Shown: piece after piece, positions 11,731 through 21,632 of the stretch | Position numbering within the stretch: the stretch's first letter is position 1 | How the letters are laid out: each line of letters starts with the position of its first letter | Origin: Siphonodentalium dalli | Lineage: Eukaryota; Mollusca; Scaphopoda; Gadilida; Siphonodentaliidae | Length of the DNA stretch: 64,000 nt | Reading direction: 5' to 3' | Assembly (NCBI GenBank): GCA_032622095.1 | Contig: CP136069.1 | Location: 156,167,043-156,231,042 of the forward strand | Made by a program: the position numbers and the translations under genes | The notes under the pieces: model-generated | What the model saw: the letters and a program-made list of their open reading frames with translations, nothing else | Told to the model about the DNA's origin: nothing | The model's database searches: none

Positions 11731-12226
11731 CATAATAATAATAGAGAACATTTATATAGCACTTTTCCCAAAAGGCCCAAAGCGCTCGGCCACAACACAA
11801 GTTCACGCACAAATATGCAATATGCAAGTGGGTCACGTAATAAACATATGCAGAACTAAGAGGCATCACTCTCAGGGACGACGTTTCCATAGTTGAATTT
11901 GAAAAGTTCCGATTTAAGTAATGTTTTAAAAGTGTCCATGGTATCGGCTTTCTTTGTGTCGGCCTGTAGCCCATTCCAGACGGACGGAGCATGATATTCA
12001 AATGATCGTCTTCCGTAGTTTTCCGTCTAGGAACAGCCATCAGATTTAGTTCTTCTGATCGCAATTCGCGCTGCGGAGAGTACATATTGAGAATAAAGTC
12101 AATATAAACCGGCAAAGGCTTTGTGATGTCATTTGAGAATTTCTTATAACAAAAAGTGGCACATTTATAATCAATTCGAGCTTCAATTGGAAGATAGTGT
12201 AGTTTTGGCTTGCATTTATGTATAAA
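11731..12226 (-). pseudogene. LINE (CR1/L2-like) reverse transcriptase, 3' end relic
   Basis: Reading leftwards from 12226, the minus strand encodes the conserved C-terminal tail of a non-LTR retrotransposon reverse transcriptase: LHYLPIEARIDYK, then YSPQRELRS, then after a one-base frameshift near 12030 (missing T before TACGG) the block APSVWNGLQADT and FKTLLKSELFKF, ending at TAG 11856-11858. Downstream is the typical LINE tail AAAAGTGCTATATAAATG ending in an ATT-type simple repeat at 11731-11745. This C-terminal block is a hallmark of CR1/L2/Rex1-type LINEs. The element is 5'-truncated, so the polymerase palm and endonuclease are absent. It is a dead copy; apparent ORFs of 139 and 67 codons here are its two frames. 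Confidence 0.85.
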
Positions 12227-12495
12227 ACGTTACGACAATCACCCAGCATTCAAACTGTCGGAGGCCAAATTGGCCAATGGCTGATTTTTTTTAAATTGAC
12301 CAATAAAAATTTCATACCCATTTCTTTAACAATACTATAGACAAGTACGGAAAGCGGGCCATTTCAGAATCAGACTCCTGCAAATGAAACACAATTTAAG
12401 CATAAAAATGTACTGGTCAATTGTAAATATATCTTGTGAACCTTATTAAATTACCCTGAGATTTGATTTGAATTGATTTGCCTGTTTTTGTGACA
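12227..12495. other. Spacer between LINE relic and piggyBac-like element
   Basis: AT-rich; no recognised feature. Contains the left flank of the TTAA insertion at 12496. Confidence 0.4.
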
Positions 12496-12499
12496 TTAA

Positions 12500-13511
12500 C
12501 CCTTTGAACCCGACTGGCCGGTATTCCGGCCAGAACGTAATTGCATATATACGCGACTGGCCGGTTTTCCGGCCATGACGTAATCTCGTTCTACCGTCGG
12601 CGTCGCAGTGTTGCACTTTATTTTTTATATTTCGATAAATACTCAATGTTAAGAAAAATAAAAAAGTGTTGCATAAAATTAATATTATAACTGTTTTAGC
12701 TGCCCAAAAATGATCGAGGTTGTGTTTGGCATAACGAAGTATAAGCCGATTAAAAACCGGATACAGTCTCCATTTTATCACATTTCTGCAATTACACCGC
12801 CGCCATATTGCTTCTCGCGACCTCTCGTTTCGCGTTAGGTCATACCGCTTATATGGCTCATAAGAGATCTAAAAATATATATTTATAGGTAGAAACTTTA
12901 GTGACGTATTCTTGTGGTATTTGTAACTCCCAATGTGTGAAGAAATTCCTGCTAAATTATATAATTCACGCTAACGATTGTCGGATGTAAACACATGTCA
13001 TACAAGTTTTGTTCAAGAATATACAAACTTCTGAGTTCATTAAATCATAACTTTTTTGTGCAAAGGTACACGTTATATAGATTTACACGAGAATAAAGTT
13101 CAGAATCTTGTCTTTAAGATGGCATAAGCCAATATACTGCACAATGCCGCGCATTTTAGTTATTGGTGGGGTATTCAGAGAACACCCAGAGTTTGTTTTG
13201 GCTAAAACCCATATGACGTCATGTATTTACGTTGGGATTGTGACGTTACGTAACATTTTTTGGCAGTTTCTATAATAAATCTAATAAGTTTTCAATTTTT
13301 TATAACTTTTTCTGGATTTAAGATATTGAAATAGATTGTGATGTGCTGAATTCAGAATTTAATAATCTTTCCAATGGTGTAAACAATATGGTAGAAGAGA
13401 ATGCATACATGTACATACCATACGCCTGAACACAGTCTACAATAAGTCAAAATACCCCTGGGAGCCCAGGGTCAGGGCGTCGATCGTTGTGGGGAGCCAG
13501 GGTTCAAAGGG
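12500..13511. mobile_element. 1-kb piggyBac-like non-autonomous element
   Basis: TTAA at 12496-12499 and 13512-13515 flank inverted CCCTTTGAACCC / GGGTTCAAAGGG ends. Just inside the left end are two direct copies of about 40 bp, each with a GGCCGG..CCGGCC palindrome (12514-12533 and 12557-12574) and a following GACGTAAT or AACGTAAT. The right end has GGGAGCCCAGGG and GGGAGCCAGGG. The 1012-bp interior has no transposase-like ORF. It lacks module A, unlike the other CCCTTT elements. Confidence 0.82.
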
Positions 13512-13611
13512 TTAAACACCAAATTTGTAAAATTAAGAAGTTGCTACTTATTAAACACCACATGCATTATGGCAGGGTTTCTGATAGAGGGGCTGTGGAT
13601 CTCTTTATATA

Positions 13612-13679
13612 CAGTAATGCTCTAAGTAATCGACTTCTTAACCACAGCAGAATTATGGGTAACTTTTACTGCATTACTG
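13612..13679. mobile_element. Family C, 68-bp deletion derivative
   Basis: Flanked by TA; CAGTAATGCTCTAAG ... GCATTACTG. It keeps the left 55 bp (through AATTATGGGTAACTTTTA) and only the last bases of the right end. Confidence 0.8.
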
Positions 13680-13681
13680 TA

Positions 13682-14346
13682 AGCCCATATTTTCTCTTGA
13701 ACACATCTACCTTATCTGAAAGATATTGAAGTCGTTATCACTAAAAGCCATACATGTATGTGCCAGTGTTGTATTGCTAAAATATAATGTGAGGGAACGG
13801 ACACCGACTGTGGGGGAGAGCACTAAAGGGGATTTCGTTGGTGGGGGTTTGGGAAAATTTTGCAAAAAAGGCATCAAAAGAGGCAATTCCTCACTTCTCC
13901 TCATCATATAGTCCACCAAAAATCTGCCATAAATTTTTGTCAAAAATGGTTTGTATGTATTCAAATTGTCTGAATATTTATTATATATATATAGAACTGG
14001 CAGGATTCATTCATTTGTCAACCCCACCCCCCATATTTTCATGTAGGTCTATATCGGGTAGTGGAAATACTGAGGGATAACTTCTTGTCTATTGACTATT
14101 CTATGTTCAGCCTTATAATAGAATTTGAATATAGTTTGTGTATGTGGCTATTAAATTGCTTTGTGTGCTTTGAGTGATTTCGCCATAACGGCTACATGTA
14201 TACATCCCTTCTGGCTAAAAAGTGAGGGGACGCTGTTCCCACGCATTCCCACAGAAAAACATCGCTGGTATGTGTGAATCTGACTGGTTATCTCTTAGTT
14301 TGACAAAATAAACACACAATTGAGATCTCTCGAATTTATATACTTA
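13682..14346. other. Spacer without recognised genes
   Basis: Contains a C-rich stretch (CAACCCCACCCCCC at about 14020) and unassigned sequence. No supported exon. Confidence 0.4.
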
Positions 14347-14377
14347 CTAGCTGGGTTACCCGGCGTTACTCGGGTAA
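14347..14377 (-). mobile_element. Helitron-like 3' terminus
   Basis: Read on the minus strand: a hairpin with 7-bp stem (TTACCCG...CGGGTAA, 14356-14377), a short spacer and CTAG (14347-14350), followed by T. This is the canonical Helitron 3' end. The matching 5' TC end was not found, so the element extends rightwards for an unknown distance, possibly to about 14.9 kb. Confidence 0.65.
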
Positions 14378-15179
14378 AGACCATTGGAAATAACTTGAAG
14401 TGTTTTGACATGTATTTAATTGTTGACTGTTGATCTAGTCCTGATATGGTATGGATAAAGATTATGCTATTCGAGGAGATGTGTGAAGTTGAGTGCAGTC
14501 TCTGTGTAGACTAACGGTAAAGAGCGTTCACTATTGATGTATTCCTGATATGGTATGAATAAAGAGCGTTCTGCTCGCTTATGTGAAGCAAATTGTTAAA
14601 ACATTCTGTGCGGAGTCTGTCTCTGTCAGTCTCAGCTGGTCTTTTTAAGACATCTGAGGTCAACAGGACCTACAATGTATCTAATAAGATTCGCCGGGGA
14701 ACATTACCCCATTATACAAATAATCAGCTCCGAGGGTCCAACCTTTTGGTCGCCTATAGCCCGACAAACAAATGGGCTTGTACATTTATATTATTATAGT
14801 GCTGATTTACTAGATATTCGCAGTTTATTACATGGACTGAGCACTTTCCCCAGAAGAAGCCTATATCAATAGTAGAGCCCTCCCCACAACCTCAAGCAGA
14901 AACCCTTATTATCTACACAAAGTGGACAGTTCTCTTGAATAATGTCATGTGACATGGGTCATAATCATTTATTATTGATATAGAAAATTTTAATATATGT
15001 AACTGTGTTATTAAGTTGATATTTGTAAGTCCAGCCGCATACACTTGTCAGTAATATATGTGGATAAAGTTCATATTAACCATAATGTAAGTGTTCGGAT
15101 AGAATTAATTTTTTTGTTGCCATTTCAGAATATTAATATTTTAATAATATTTATTTGAAGCAGATGGCAGTAATTTTGG
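14378..15179. other. Probable body of Helitron-like element and flank
   Basis: Contains two copies of CCTGATATGGTATG-type words (about 14440 and 14547), each followed by ATAAAGA. The ORFs here lack domain features. The right boundary of the Helitron is not resolved. Confidence 0.35.
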
Positions 15180-15425
15180 CAAGCCTTGAAATAGTGTGTC
15201 TGTCATTTGCAGAATGAGGTCCCCAGAGGGTGAATTTAGTGACGCTACCCCGCATAGCATCACCAAATTCACCCTCTGGGAACCTCATTCTGCTGAGGTG
15301 TAAGCAGAATGAGGTCCCCAGAGGGTGAATTTGGTGATGCTAGCCCGCTATGCGGGGTAGCATCACTAAATTCACCCTCTGGGGACCTCATTCTGCAAAC
15401 GACAGACACACTATTTCAAGGCTTG
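15180..15425. mobile_element. Family D, minimal copy with 8-bp target duplication
   Basis: Perfectly flanked by AATTTTGG (15172-15179 and 15426-15433). Ends CAAGCCTTGAAATAGTGTG / CACTATTTCAAGGCTTG. The element consists of the two end hairpins (GCAGAATGAGGTCCCCAGAG...) joined by only a few bases, without the usual middle. An 8-bp duplication is typical of hAT-type or P-type transposition. Confidence 0.88.
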
Positions 15426-15562
15426 AATTTTGGACAGCATTTCATTCTTGCTGTGTGGTACATTTATGTATAAAATTTGAGACAGCAGAATACAGTTGTA
15501 CAAGCCTATATTCTCAATCATTATGGTAAAGGAGGTACACCTTTGAAGGCTTGTTTCTTTAA

Positions 15563-15960
15563 CCCTTTACCCAACAAACCGGCCAAAACCGGCCAAATAA
15601 AGCTTCAACAGCCTAAAATATCTTCGGTCTGTCTCAATAGAACCATACAAATATGGATATCAATGGAACCGGCTCCTTGACCACATTGTGATAGTTACAG
15701 TTAGCCCTGTGCCAATGCATTCTCTTATATATACGAGTCGACCATAGGTCGCCTCGCATATATAAGAGAATGCATTGGCCTAAAAAAAATCTTTTTTTAA
15801 CACTTTTTAGTTTTTACCATTTTTTCTTACATTCTTTAACAATTTTATAATTTTTAATGTGTTAAGCCAATGCATTCTCTTATATATGCGAGGCGACCTA
15901 TGGTCGACTCGCATATATAAGAGAATGCATTGGCACAGGGCCCTTCTGTTGGGTAAAGGG
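15563..15960 (+). mobile_element. PB-A element 2
   Basis: TTAA 15559-15562 and 15961-15964; CCCTTTACCCAACAAACCGG at left and TGTTGGGTAAAGGG at right. The GGCC-rich arm is left, module-A hairpins are right. It shares its right TTAA with the next element. Confidence 0.9.
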
Positions 15961-15964
15961 TTAA

Positions 15965-16523
15965 CCCTTTCAGTGCCAGGGGCCGATCTCTACAGCCCTA
16001 ATTTTTTTTTTTTTAAAGATTTTTTTGGGTTGAATTTTTTTTGGGTATGCTTAAGCATGCTATAGCGAATTTAAAAACAAACTGGATAAAACCTTAGGGG
16101 CATGTTATAACTCAAAACTATCACCAAGTATTCATAGTAATAATTTTGATGCCCATGAAAAACGTAAGAATCCCTGGCACTAAACCTACAAAATAAGTCT
16201 GGCACTGAAAGAGAGTAGAATATAAGAAAAAATTATTAAAATTGTAAAAAATAATAACAAATGATGAAAATTTGTTAGGCCAATGCATTCTCTTATATAT
16301 GCGAGGCGACCTATGGTCGACTCGCATATATAAGAGAATGCATTGGCACAGGGTATATGGGTCAGCCCTCATAATTGGCTACGGCAATCGGCAATGCCGA
16401 AGCCATTTGCTGAAGCAAACTGGGCCACGGTAAAGGGTTGCCGTAGCAGATTGCGCAAGCCAAACAATCTGAATTAAAAGGGCTGATGGGTTGATACAAA
16501 AATCGGACCTGGCACTGAAAGGG
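15965..16523 (+). mobile_element. PB-B element, composite, 559 bp
   Basis: TTAA 15961-15964 and 16524-16527. Ends CCCTTTCAGTGCCAGG / GGCACTGAAAGGG. The left 250 bp corresponds, inverted, to the solo element 30135-30398, including an internal GGCACTGAAAGAG near 16202-16214. It is followed by one module-A hairpin and a hAT-like insertion at 16363. It therefore looks like one PB-B element fused to or inserted in another. Confidence 0.8.
16363..16485. mobile_element. hAT-like 123-bp insertion with 6-bp duplication
   Basis: Flanked by ATGGGT on both sides (16357-16362, 16486-16491). Ends CAGCCCTCATAATT / AATTAAAAGGGCTG. The homologous uninterrupted sequence (TATATGGGTTGATAC) is present in the PB-B elements at 22226 and 24294. 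CAG ends with a 6-bp duplication fit the hAT6 type. Confidence 0.78.
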
Positions 16524-16842
16524 TTAAATGCTACTGTACCTAAATCCAGCCATTTATGGTGCCAATATTTTCATAATAACTACTATCATGGTTGTTTTAC
16601 ATCACTCATTTATGAGTACATTAGTGTATTTTTCACTCATCCCTGACTAGATCATTGATTTGTTGCATGTTTTTAGATATATAGAGTAGGAGATGGCTTT
16701 AATACACAATGACTGGATTTGGGTACAGTATCCCATTATGTGGACATTAGGCCTTCACAATCGGTAAAGATGAAAAATCAAAATGCGTGTAAAACCATTA
16801 TCACAAAGTAGATCATGGAAAAATAGATTGACCTTGTTCCTA

Positions 16843-17056
16843 CAGTAATGCCCTAATTAATCGACTCCTTAACCACAGCAGAATTATGGGTAACTTTTCA
16901 GGATTTAGTCGGAAATATGACTTGTTGAAAATTCATCGGAAAGCTCTCCCCGAGAGCTTTCCAATGAATGGCAACAAGCCATATTTCCGACTAAATCCTG
17001 AAAAGTTACCCATAATTCTGATGTGGTTAAGGAGTCCATTAATTAGGGCATTGCTG
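16843..17056. mobile_element. Family C copy, full length
   Basis: TA duplications around CAGTAATGCCCTAA ... TTAGGGCATTGCTG. Foldback arms of about 105 bp meet at a short CCCCGAGAG apex. TA plus CAGT ends suggest a Tc1/mariner-type MITE. It contains the internal words AATTATGGGTAACTTTTCAG and CGGAAATATG and their mirror. Confidence 0.88.
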
Positions 17057-17537
17057 TATTTGTATTATTGATATCTCTCCAGTGACTGGATTACGCATGT
17101 TGGAACCATTGTTTATTGAACATGACTTTTTCATTAAAGACCCATTTAATTTTCCAGTCACCGATTATTTTTTTTATAGTGCCTTGAAATACTATTTTAA
17201 TAACAATCTATTACATAAAATATTATTAAAATACTATAGTTCATCACCTTTTGGAATGTCTGTGTATCAGAATGTGCCCATAGAGTAGAAAATAGCTGAA
17301 ATCATAGAAACATTTCCCCCGTCTCGCTCCCTGAATGCAATAGAATTCAAACTAAGATATAGTTATTCCCCTTCCATTGAAAATAATACACTTTGCAGTA
17401 CAATCCAGATGAAACTTAAGCACAAAAAACACATCGGTACCTGAACAAAAACAACATGTTCACAGTTTGTTACACAGGATAAGTTGATAATACAATCTTT
17501 GGAGCTTCCTCTTTCAAATGGTATACAAAATGGCATA
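17057..17537. other. AT-rich spacer
   Basis: No gene or repeat recognised; flanks the Helitron-like element. Confidence 0.4.
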
Positions 17538-18198
17538 TCTACTATATATTTTGAGACCGTATGTGTGTGTGTCCTTTATAGACTCGAAAACGGCTCCACC
17601 GATTGAGCCCAAACTTCCTTTCTAAGGGTAAAAAGCCACAGGAAGTCTCATCGCACCGCTTCTGAGAACGTCCGAGCACTCCTTCACCCTTCAACTGCCA
17701 CCTTAATGGGGATTGATGGGTTTATCGCGTGATATTAATGAGCGTTTGTATATGAGGTGTCGCTATTAAAGAGCGTTTATCTACTTTAGTGAAAATATAC
17801 GGCATTTGACCGTCTCAGAAACTGGGGATATCGAGACGAAATTTCGTACTTAGAGGTTCCAAGGGAAGGGGGAGATTTTCGTCAGGTCAGTTTGTCCGCC
17901 CGAGGTGACCTTGACCTTGAAACGGGTACCCACAAATTACCTTGGGCGATATCTCGGTAGTCAGCGTTGACATCGATGTGAAATTTGTTATGTATGGTCA
18001 ACTCGGGACGGGAAATATTTTTGTCAGGTTATTTTGTCCACCCAACATGACCTTGACACGGGTACCCGCAAATGACCTTGGGCCATATTTCGGGCATCAG
18101 TGGTGGCAGCGACGTACGGGGTTACCTTGAAAAACACAAATTAATGGATCGACCAAAGCCATGGGACCAATCCCGCCAGTGGCGGGCTAATCTGCTAG
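17538..18198 (+). mobile_element. Non-autonomous Helitron-like element, 661 bp
   Basis: Begins TCTACTATATATTTT after A 17537. It ends with a 7-bp-stem hairpin CCCGCCA-G-TGGCGGG (18172-18186), eight bases and CTAG (18195-18198) before T 18199. There is no target duplication and no terminal inverted repeat. These are the defining Helitron features. It shares ACTCGAAAACGGC near its 5' end and GACCTTGACC words with the minus-strand element 60904-61498. There is no Rep/helicase ORF, so it was mobilised in trans. Confidence 0.85.
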
Positions 18199-18386
18199 TA
18201 CTTTATATAATGTGATTGGGGGTTCGAAATTTAAGTGGGTCTTTGACAGTTAACAAACATCATCAATTGCAATCCAAATGTTTTAGTTGAAAATCTGTGC
18301 TCTATGGAATATCTTTTTTGTTGGTCTGACCTAACATACTAGTAATGTACACCATCATTTGCGCAACTGATTGTAAAATAAACAAG

Positions 18387-18590
18387 CCTGAATTTAGTTT
18401 GTCTGACATTTACAGAATGAGGTTGAATTTAGTGATGCTACTCTGCAAAGCGGGCTAGCATCACCAAATTCACCCTCTGGAGACCTCATTCTGCTTAGGC
18501 CTCATCTTCTAGGAAGTATCTATAATCTCAAATTAAAAAATTTTAGTAACTTTTTCCCTTTTGTTTAGTTTCTATATCCACTAAATATCC
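18387..18590 (+). mobile_element. Family D copy 3, 3'-truncated
   Basis: CAAGCCTGAATTTAGTTTGT start, one hairpin (with a deletion of CCCCAGAGGG in its left arm) and the beginning of the middle region to TTTCTATATCC. The second hairpin is missing. Confidence 0.7.
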
Positions 18591-19023
18591 ACAGCCACGG
18601 CATTTTCCCACGGCATTGCTTATTGCCGTGGCCAACTTCGACGGCTGCATATGACACCCAAATGTTCCAAATTGAAACTGCTATAGTGGTGGCAAATAGC
18701 AGCTGACAAAAGCATGTGCTTAAACCACAAGTCTTGGAAAAGCGACCAGGTGTCGGCTAAATGATACTGGAAGAATATGTTTTATAGAATATATCGGTTG
18801 CAGTTTGGTTTTAAATAAAACCAAAAGAAAACCGATAAACCATAAAAAAACGCACATCACTAACTTACCACACCTGATCACCATGATACTATCTTAATCC
18901 GTTTTATACTAAATACTCATTGCCTCAGGAAATATTCAGATAAAAAGTTCATGGCTGCCGTTGTTGAACTTATTATCGGAATATTTCCCACCAACAAATA
19001 GAAATGCTTCTGCTCTTAGATTA
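18591..19023. other. Spacer with PB-C-like words
   Basis: CCACGGCATT/TTGCCGTGG inverted words at 18590-18640. Near 18900-18990 decayed PB-C sequence appears (AAATACTCATTG, TTGTTGAACTTATTATC). No gene. Confidence 0.35.
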
Positions 19024-19236
19024 CAGTAATGCCCTAAATAATCGACTCCTTAACCGCAGCAGAATTATGGGTAACTTTTCAGGATTTAGTCGGAAATATG
19101 GCATGTTGCCATTAATTGGAAAGCTCTCACCGAGAGCTTTCCGATGAATGGCAACATGCCATATTTCCGCCTAAATCCTGAAAAATTACCCATAATTCTG
19201 CTGTGGTTAAGGAGTCGATTAATTAGGGCATTACTG
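19024..19236. mobile_element. Family C copy, full length
   Basis: CAGTAATGCCCTAAATAATC ... TTAGGGCATTACTG; left TA, right CA (decayed). Arms pair with few mismatches. Confidence 0.88.
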
Positions 19237-19317
19237 CACAGTGTGTAGTCTCACACCAGTATTTACTGAACAGCCCTCCTGATGATTAATAGATCAAGTA
19301 TAGAAAGGGTGAATATT

Positions 19318-19338
19318 CCCCCCCCCCCCCATTCCCCC
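19318..19338. repeat. Poly-C tract
   Basis: Two runs of C separated by ATT, next to a family D copy. Confidence 0.8.
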
Positions 19339-19349
19339 CCTCACATGGA

Positions 19350-19722
19350 GGAAGTGGATGAAAGCGGGCTAGCGTCACCAAATTCATCCTCTGGGGACCT
19401 CATTCCGCATGGCCTCATCTGCTATGGAAGACCAAGATAGAGATTTAAGTTCCCAGATGGTGATATTCACCATTGAGCACCTCCTTTATGGATTGTGTGG
19501 TCTGCCAATTTGGGGGATATAGATAAACTAAACTAAAACAGAAAAAGAAACTTTCTAAAGGAACTTAAAAACTTGTTAATTTGATAAAAAATAAAGATAC
19601 TTTTCAGAGAAGATGAGGCCTAAGAAGAATGAGGACCCCAGAGGGTGAATTTAGTGATGCTAGCCCGCTGTGTGGGGTAGTGTCACTAAATTCACCCTCT
19701 ATGGACCTCATTCTGCGAATGT
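19350..19722 (-). mobile_element. Family D copy 4
   Basis: The left hairpin is reduced to AAAGCGGGCTAGCGTCACC; the middle has TGGTGATATTCACCATTGAG and GGGGATATAGATAAAC. A complete right hairpin (GAGGACCCCAGAGGGTGAAT...) follows. It belongs to the sub-type with GAAACTTTCTAAAG words. Confidence 0.72.
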
Positions 19723-19858
19723 AGGTAAAGATTGGACAACCACCATGTTTGTTTACATTTTCTATTTGTTATCAGCTGTGATCTCTGACTCAAGGTCATG
19801 AACTTAAATCAAATATGCTCAACTCGGATTTATCTCATATTCATCAACATTACATTAA

Positions 19859-20250
19859 CCCTTTACCCAACAAACCGGCCAAAACCGGCCAAATAAAGCT
19901 TCAACAGCCTAAAATATCTTCGGTCTGTCTCAATAGAACCATACAAATATGGATATCATTGGAACCGGCTCCTTGACCACATTGTGATAGTTACAGTTAT
20001 GCCCTGTGCCAATGCATTCTCTTATATATGCGAGTCGACCATAGGTCGCCTCGCATATATAAGAGAATGCATTGGCCTAAACAAAATCTTTTTTTAACAC
20101 TTTTTACCATTTTTTCTTACATTCTTTAACAATTTTATAATTTTTAATGTGTTAAGCCAATGCATTCTCTTATATATGCGAGGCGACCTATGGTCGACTC
20201 GCATATATAAGAGAATGCATTGGCACAGGGCCGTTCTGTTGGGTAAAGGG
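19859..20250 (+). mobile_element. PB-A element 3
   Basis: TTAA 19855-19858 and 20251-20254, CCCTTTACCCAACAAACCGG left end. Complete pair of module-A hairpins around a T/A-rich spacer. Nearly identical to 36760-37150. Confidence 0.9.
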
Positions 20251-20254
20251 TTAA

Positions 20255-20519
20255 GGCCACAGTTAATTTAAAGTCAGTTTAGCGTCAATCACCACATCAC
20301 CTTTTTTGGCCAATGATAGCTCGTTTAAATAGCTTTAATTATTTCGTTGCACACGATCGAAAGGAAGTTTGCAAGAAAACGGTGCACTGACTGGAACGTG
20401 TACTTCCTATATGCAGATTTTCCAGCCACGTGATCATGTTTGTTCAAGTAGTTCTCAATTAGCTAACAGTACTAGTAACACAGACAATGAGACATGTTGT
20501 TCCATGTTATGTATTCCTA
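20255..20519 (+). promoter_or_regulatory. Possible promoter-like unique segment
   Basis: One of few non-repeat stretches here. It contains GGCCAATGATAG (CCAAT-type), GCCACGTGATCATG (E-box CACGTG) and CGATCGAAAGG. It lies 2.8 kb upstream of the exon-like segment at 23283. Promoter function is conjecture. Confidence 0.15.
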
Positions 20520-20732
20520 CAGTAATGCTCTAAATAATCAACCCCTTAACCACAGCAGAATTATGGGTAAATTTTCAGGATTTAGTCGGAAATAGGGCTT
20601 CTTGCCATTCATCGGAAAGCTCTCACTGAGAGCTTTCTGATGAATGGCAACAGGCCATATTTCCGACTAAATCCTGAAAAGTTACCCATAATTCTGCTGT
20701 GGTTAAGGAGTCGATTATTTAGGGCATTACTG
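20520..20732. mobile_element. Family C copy, full length
   Basis: TA at 20518-20519 and 20733-20734; CAGTAATGCTCTAAATAATC ... AGGGCATTACTG. Confidence 0.88.
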
Positions 20733-20754
20733 TACATGTACTTGTTTAGTCAAG

Positions 20755-21100
20755 TCTCCTCATTATTTGAGAGTTAATAATACAAAAATAAGAACAAAGT
20801 CAATCTATTTTTCATGTACATGTCAGTGACAGTTGCTTTACATACTTTTATGTTATTTCACATGAACCCACTTTGAAGGCCTTGAGTTCCTTTAAAGGGG
20901 TACTGCACACTAAATCCGGCCATTTATGGGACCATCTCATATTATACGCAACAGAAAATATGCAACAAATGAATGAATTTGAGCCATGAATTAGTGCAAA
21001 ATACACTTGTGTGCTCTATGAATGATGCAAACGACATGGTAATTATAATGAAAATGAGTTTATAACTATAAACTCGAGTCATAAACTCATTTTCATAATA
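20755..21100 (-). repeat. Two abutting dispersed repeats (K and N)
   Basis: 20755-20893 (AATAAGAACAAAGTCAATCT, AACCCACTTTGAAGGCCTTG) matches, inverted, parts of 48638-49075. 20894-21100 (GCACACTAAATCCGGCCATT, AAAATGAGTTTATAACTATA) matches 32300-32625 and ends in a small AAACTCATTTTCAT hairpin. Confidence 0.6.
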
Positions 21101-21109
21101 ATTACAACG

Positions 21110-21420
21110 TTGAGCTGAATGAGGCCCCCAGAGGGTGAATTTAGTTATGCTATTCTGCACTGCGGGCTTAGGCATCAACTGCTATGGGTTACCTAGGATC
21201 AGATTGAAGTTCCCCAGTTCAAGTTCACCCATTATTCACCTCGATTATGCATTTTATCTTCTGCAAATTAGGGAATATAGAAACTGAACAGAACGGAATA
21301 AGTCACTAAAAACAATGTTAATTTGAGACTATAGAAACTTCCCAGAAGATGAGGCCTGAGCACAATGAGGTGCCCAGATGATGAATTTGGTGATACTCGC
21401 CACTGTGCACTGTGTGCAGA
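21110..21420 (-). mobile_element. Family D copy 5
   Basis: GAATGAGGCCCCCAGAGGGT, half hairpin, the middle with TAGGATCAGATTGAAGTTCC and CACCTCGATTATGCAT, then a decayed right half hairpin. Confidence 0.7.
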
Positions 21421-21423
21421 GTA

Positions 21424-21632
21424 TTCTCCAATTCAGTAATAAAAGTCTACATCGGAATGGTTGATTATTCATTTGCAGGGGTTTTCAGGAAAAATAAGCA
21501 GACAACAGATAATATGTGTAAAGAATGAGCCCTATTTATTGCAGGGAAATGTTCAGAAAATAAAATCAACGATGTATTATCTGAAAATATGCTATGGGAT
21601 AACTACTCATCAATGAGTATTTAGTATAGAAA
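21424..21632 (+). mobile_element. PB-C element (decayed ends)
   Basis: CAATTCAGTAATAAAAGTCT, AAAATAAGCAGACAACAGAT, TTATCTGAAAATATG, ACTCATCAATGAGTATTTAG then AAAGAGTTGTAA. Aligns throughout with 49377-49595. Confidence 0.65.

Noticed and set aside
11696-12115. 139-codon minus-strand frame as an intact gene
   Set aside because: It is the LINE reverse-transcriptase tail reading out of frame after a one-base deletion; called as a pseudogene instead.
18205-18240. Possible tRNA B-box (GGGGGTTCGAAATTTAAG)
   Set aside because: No matching A box or cloverleaf can be drawn around it.
20255-20519. A definite promoter
   Set aside because: CCAAT and E-box words occur by chance at this length; listed only as a low-confidence possibility.
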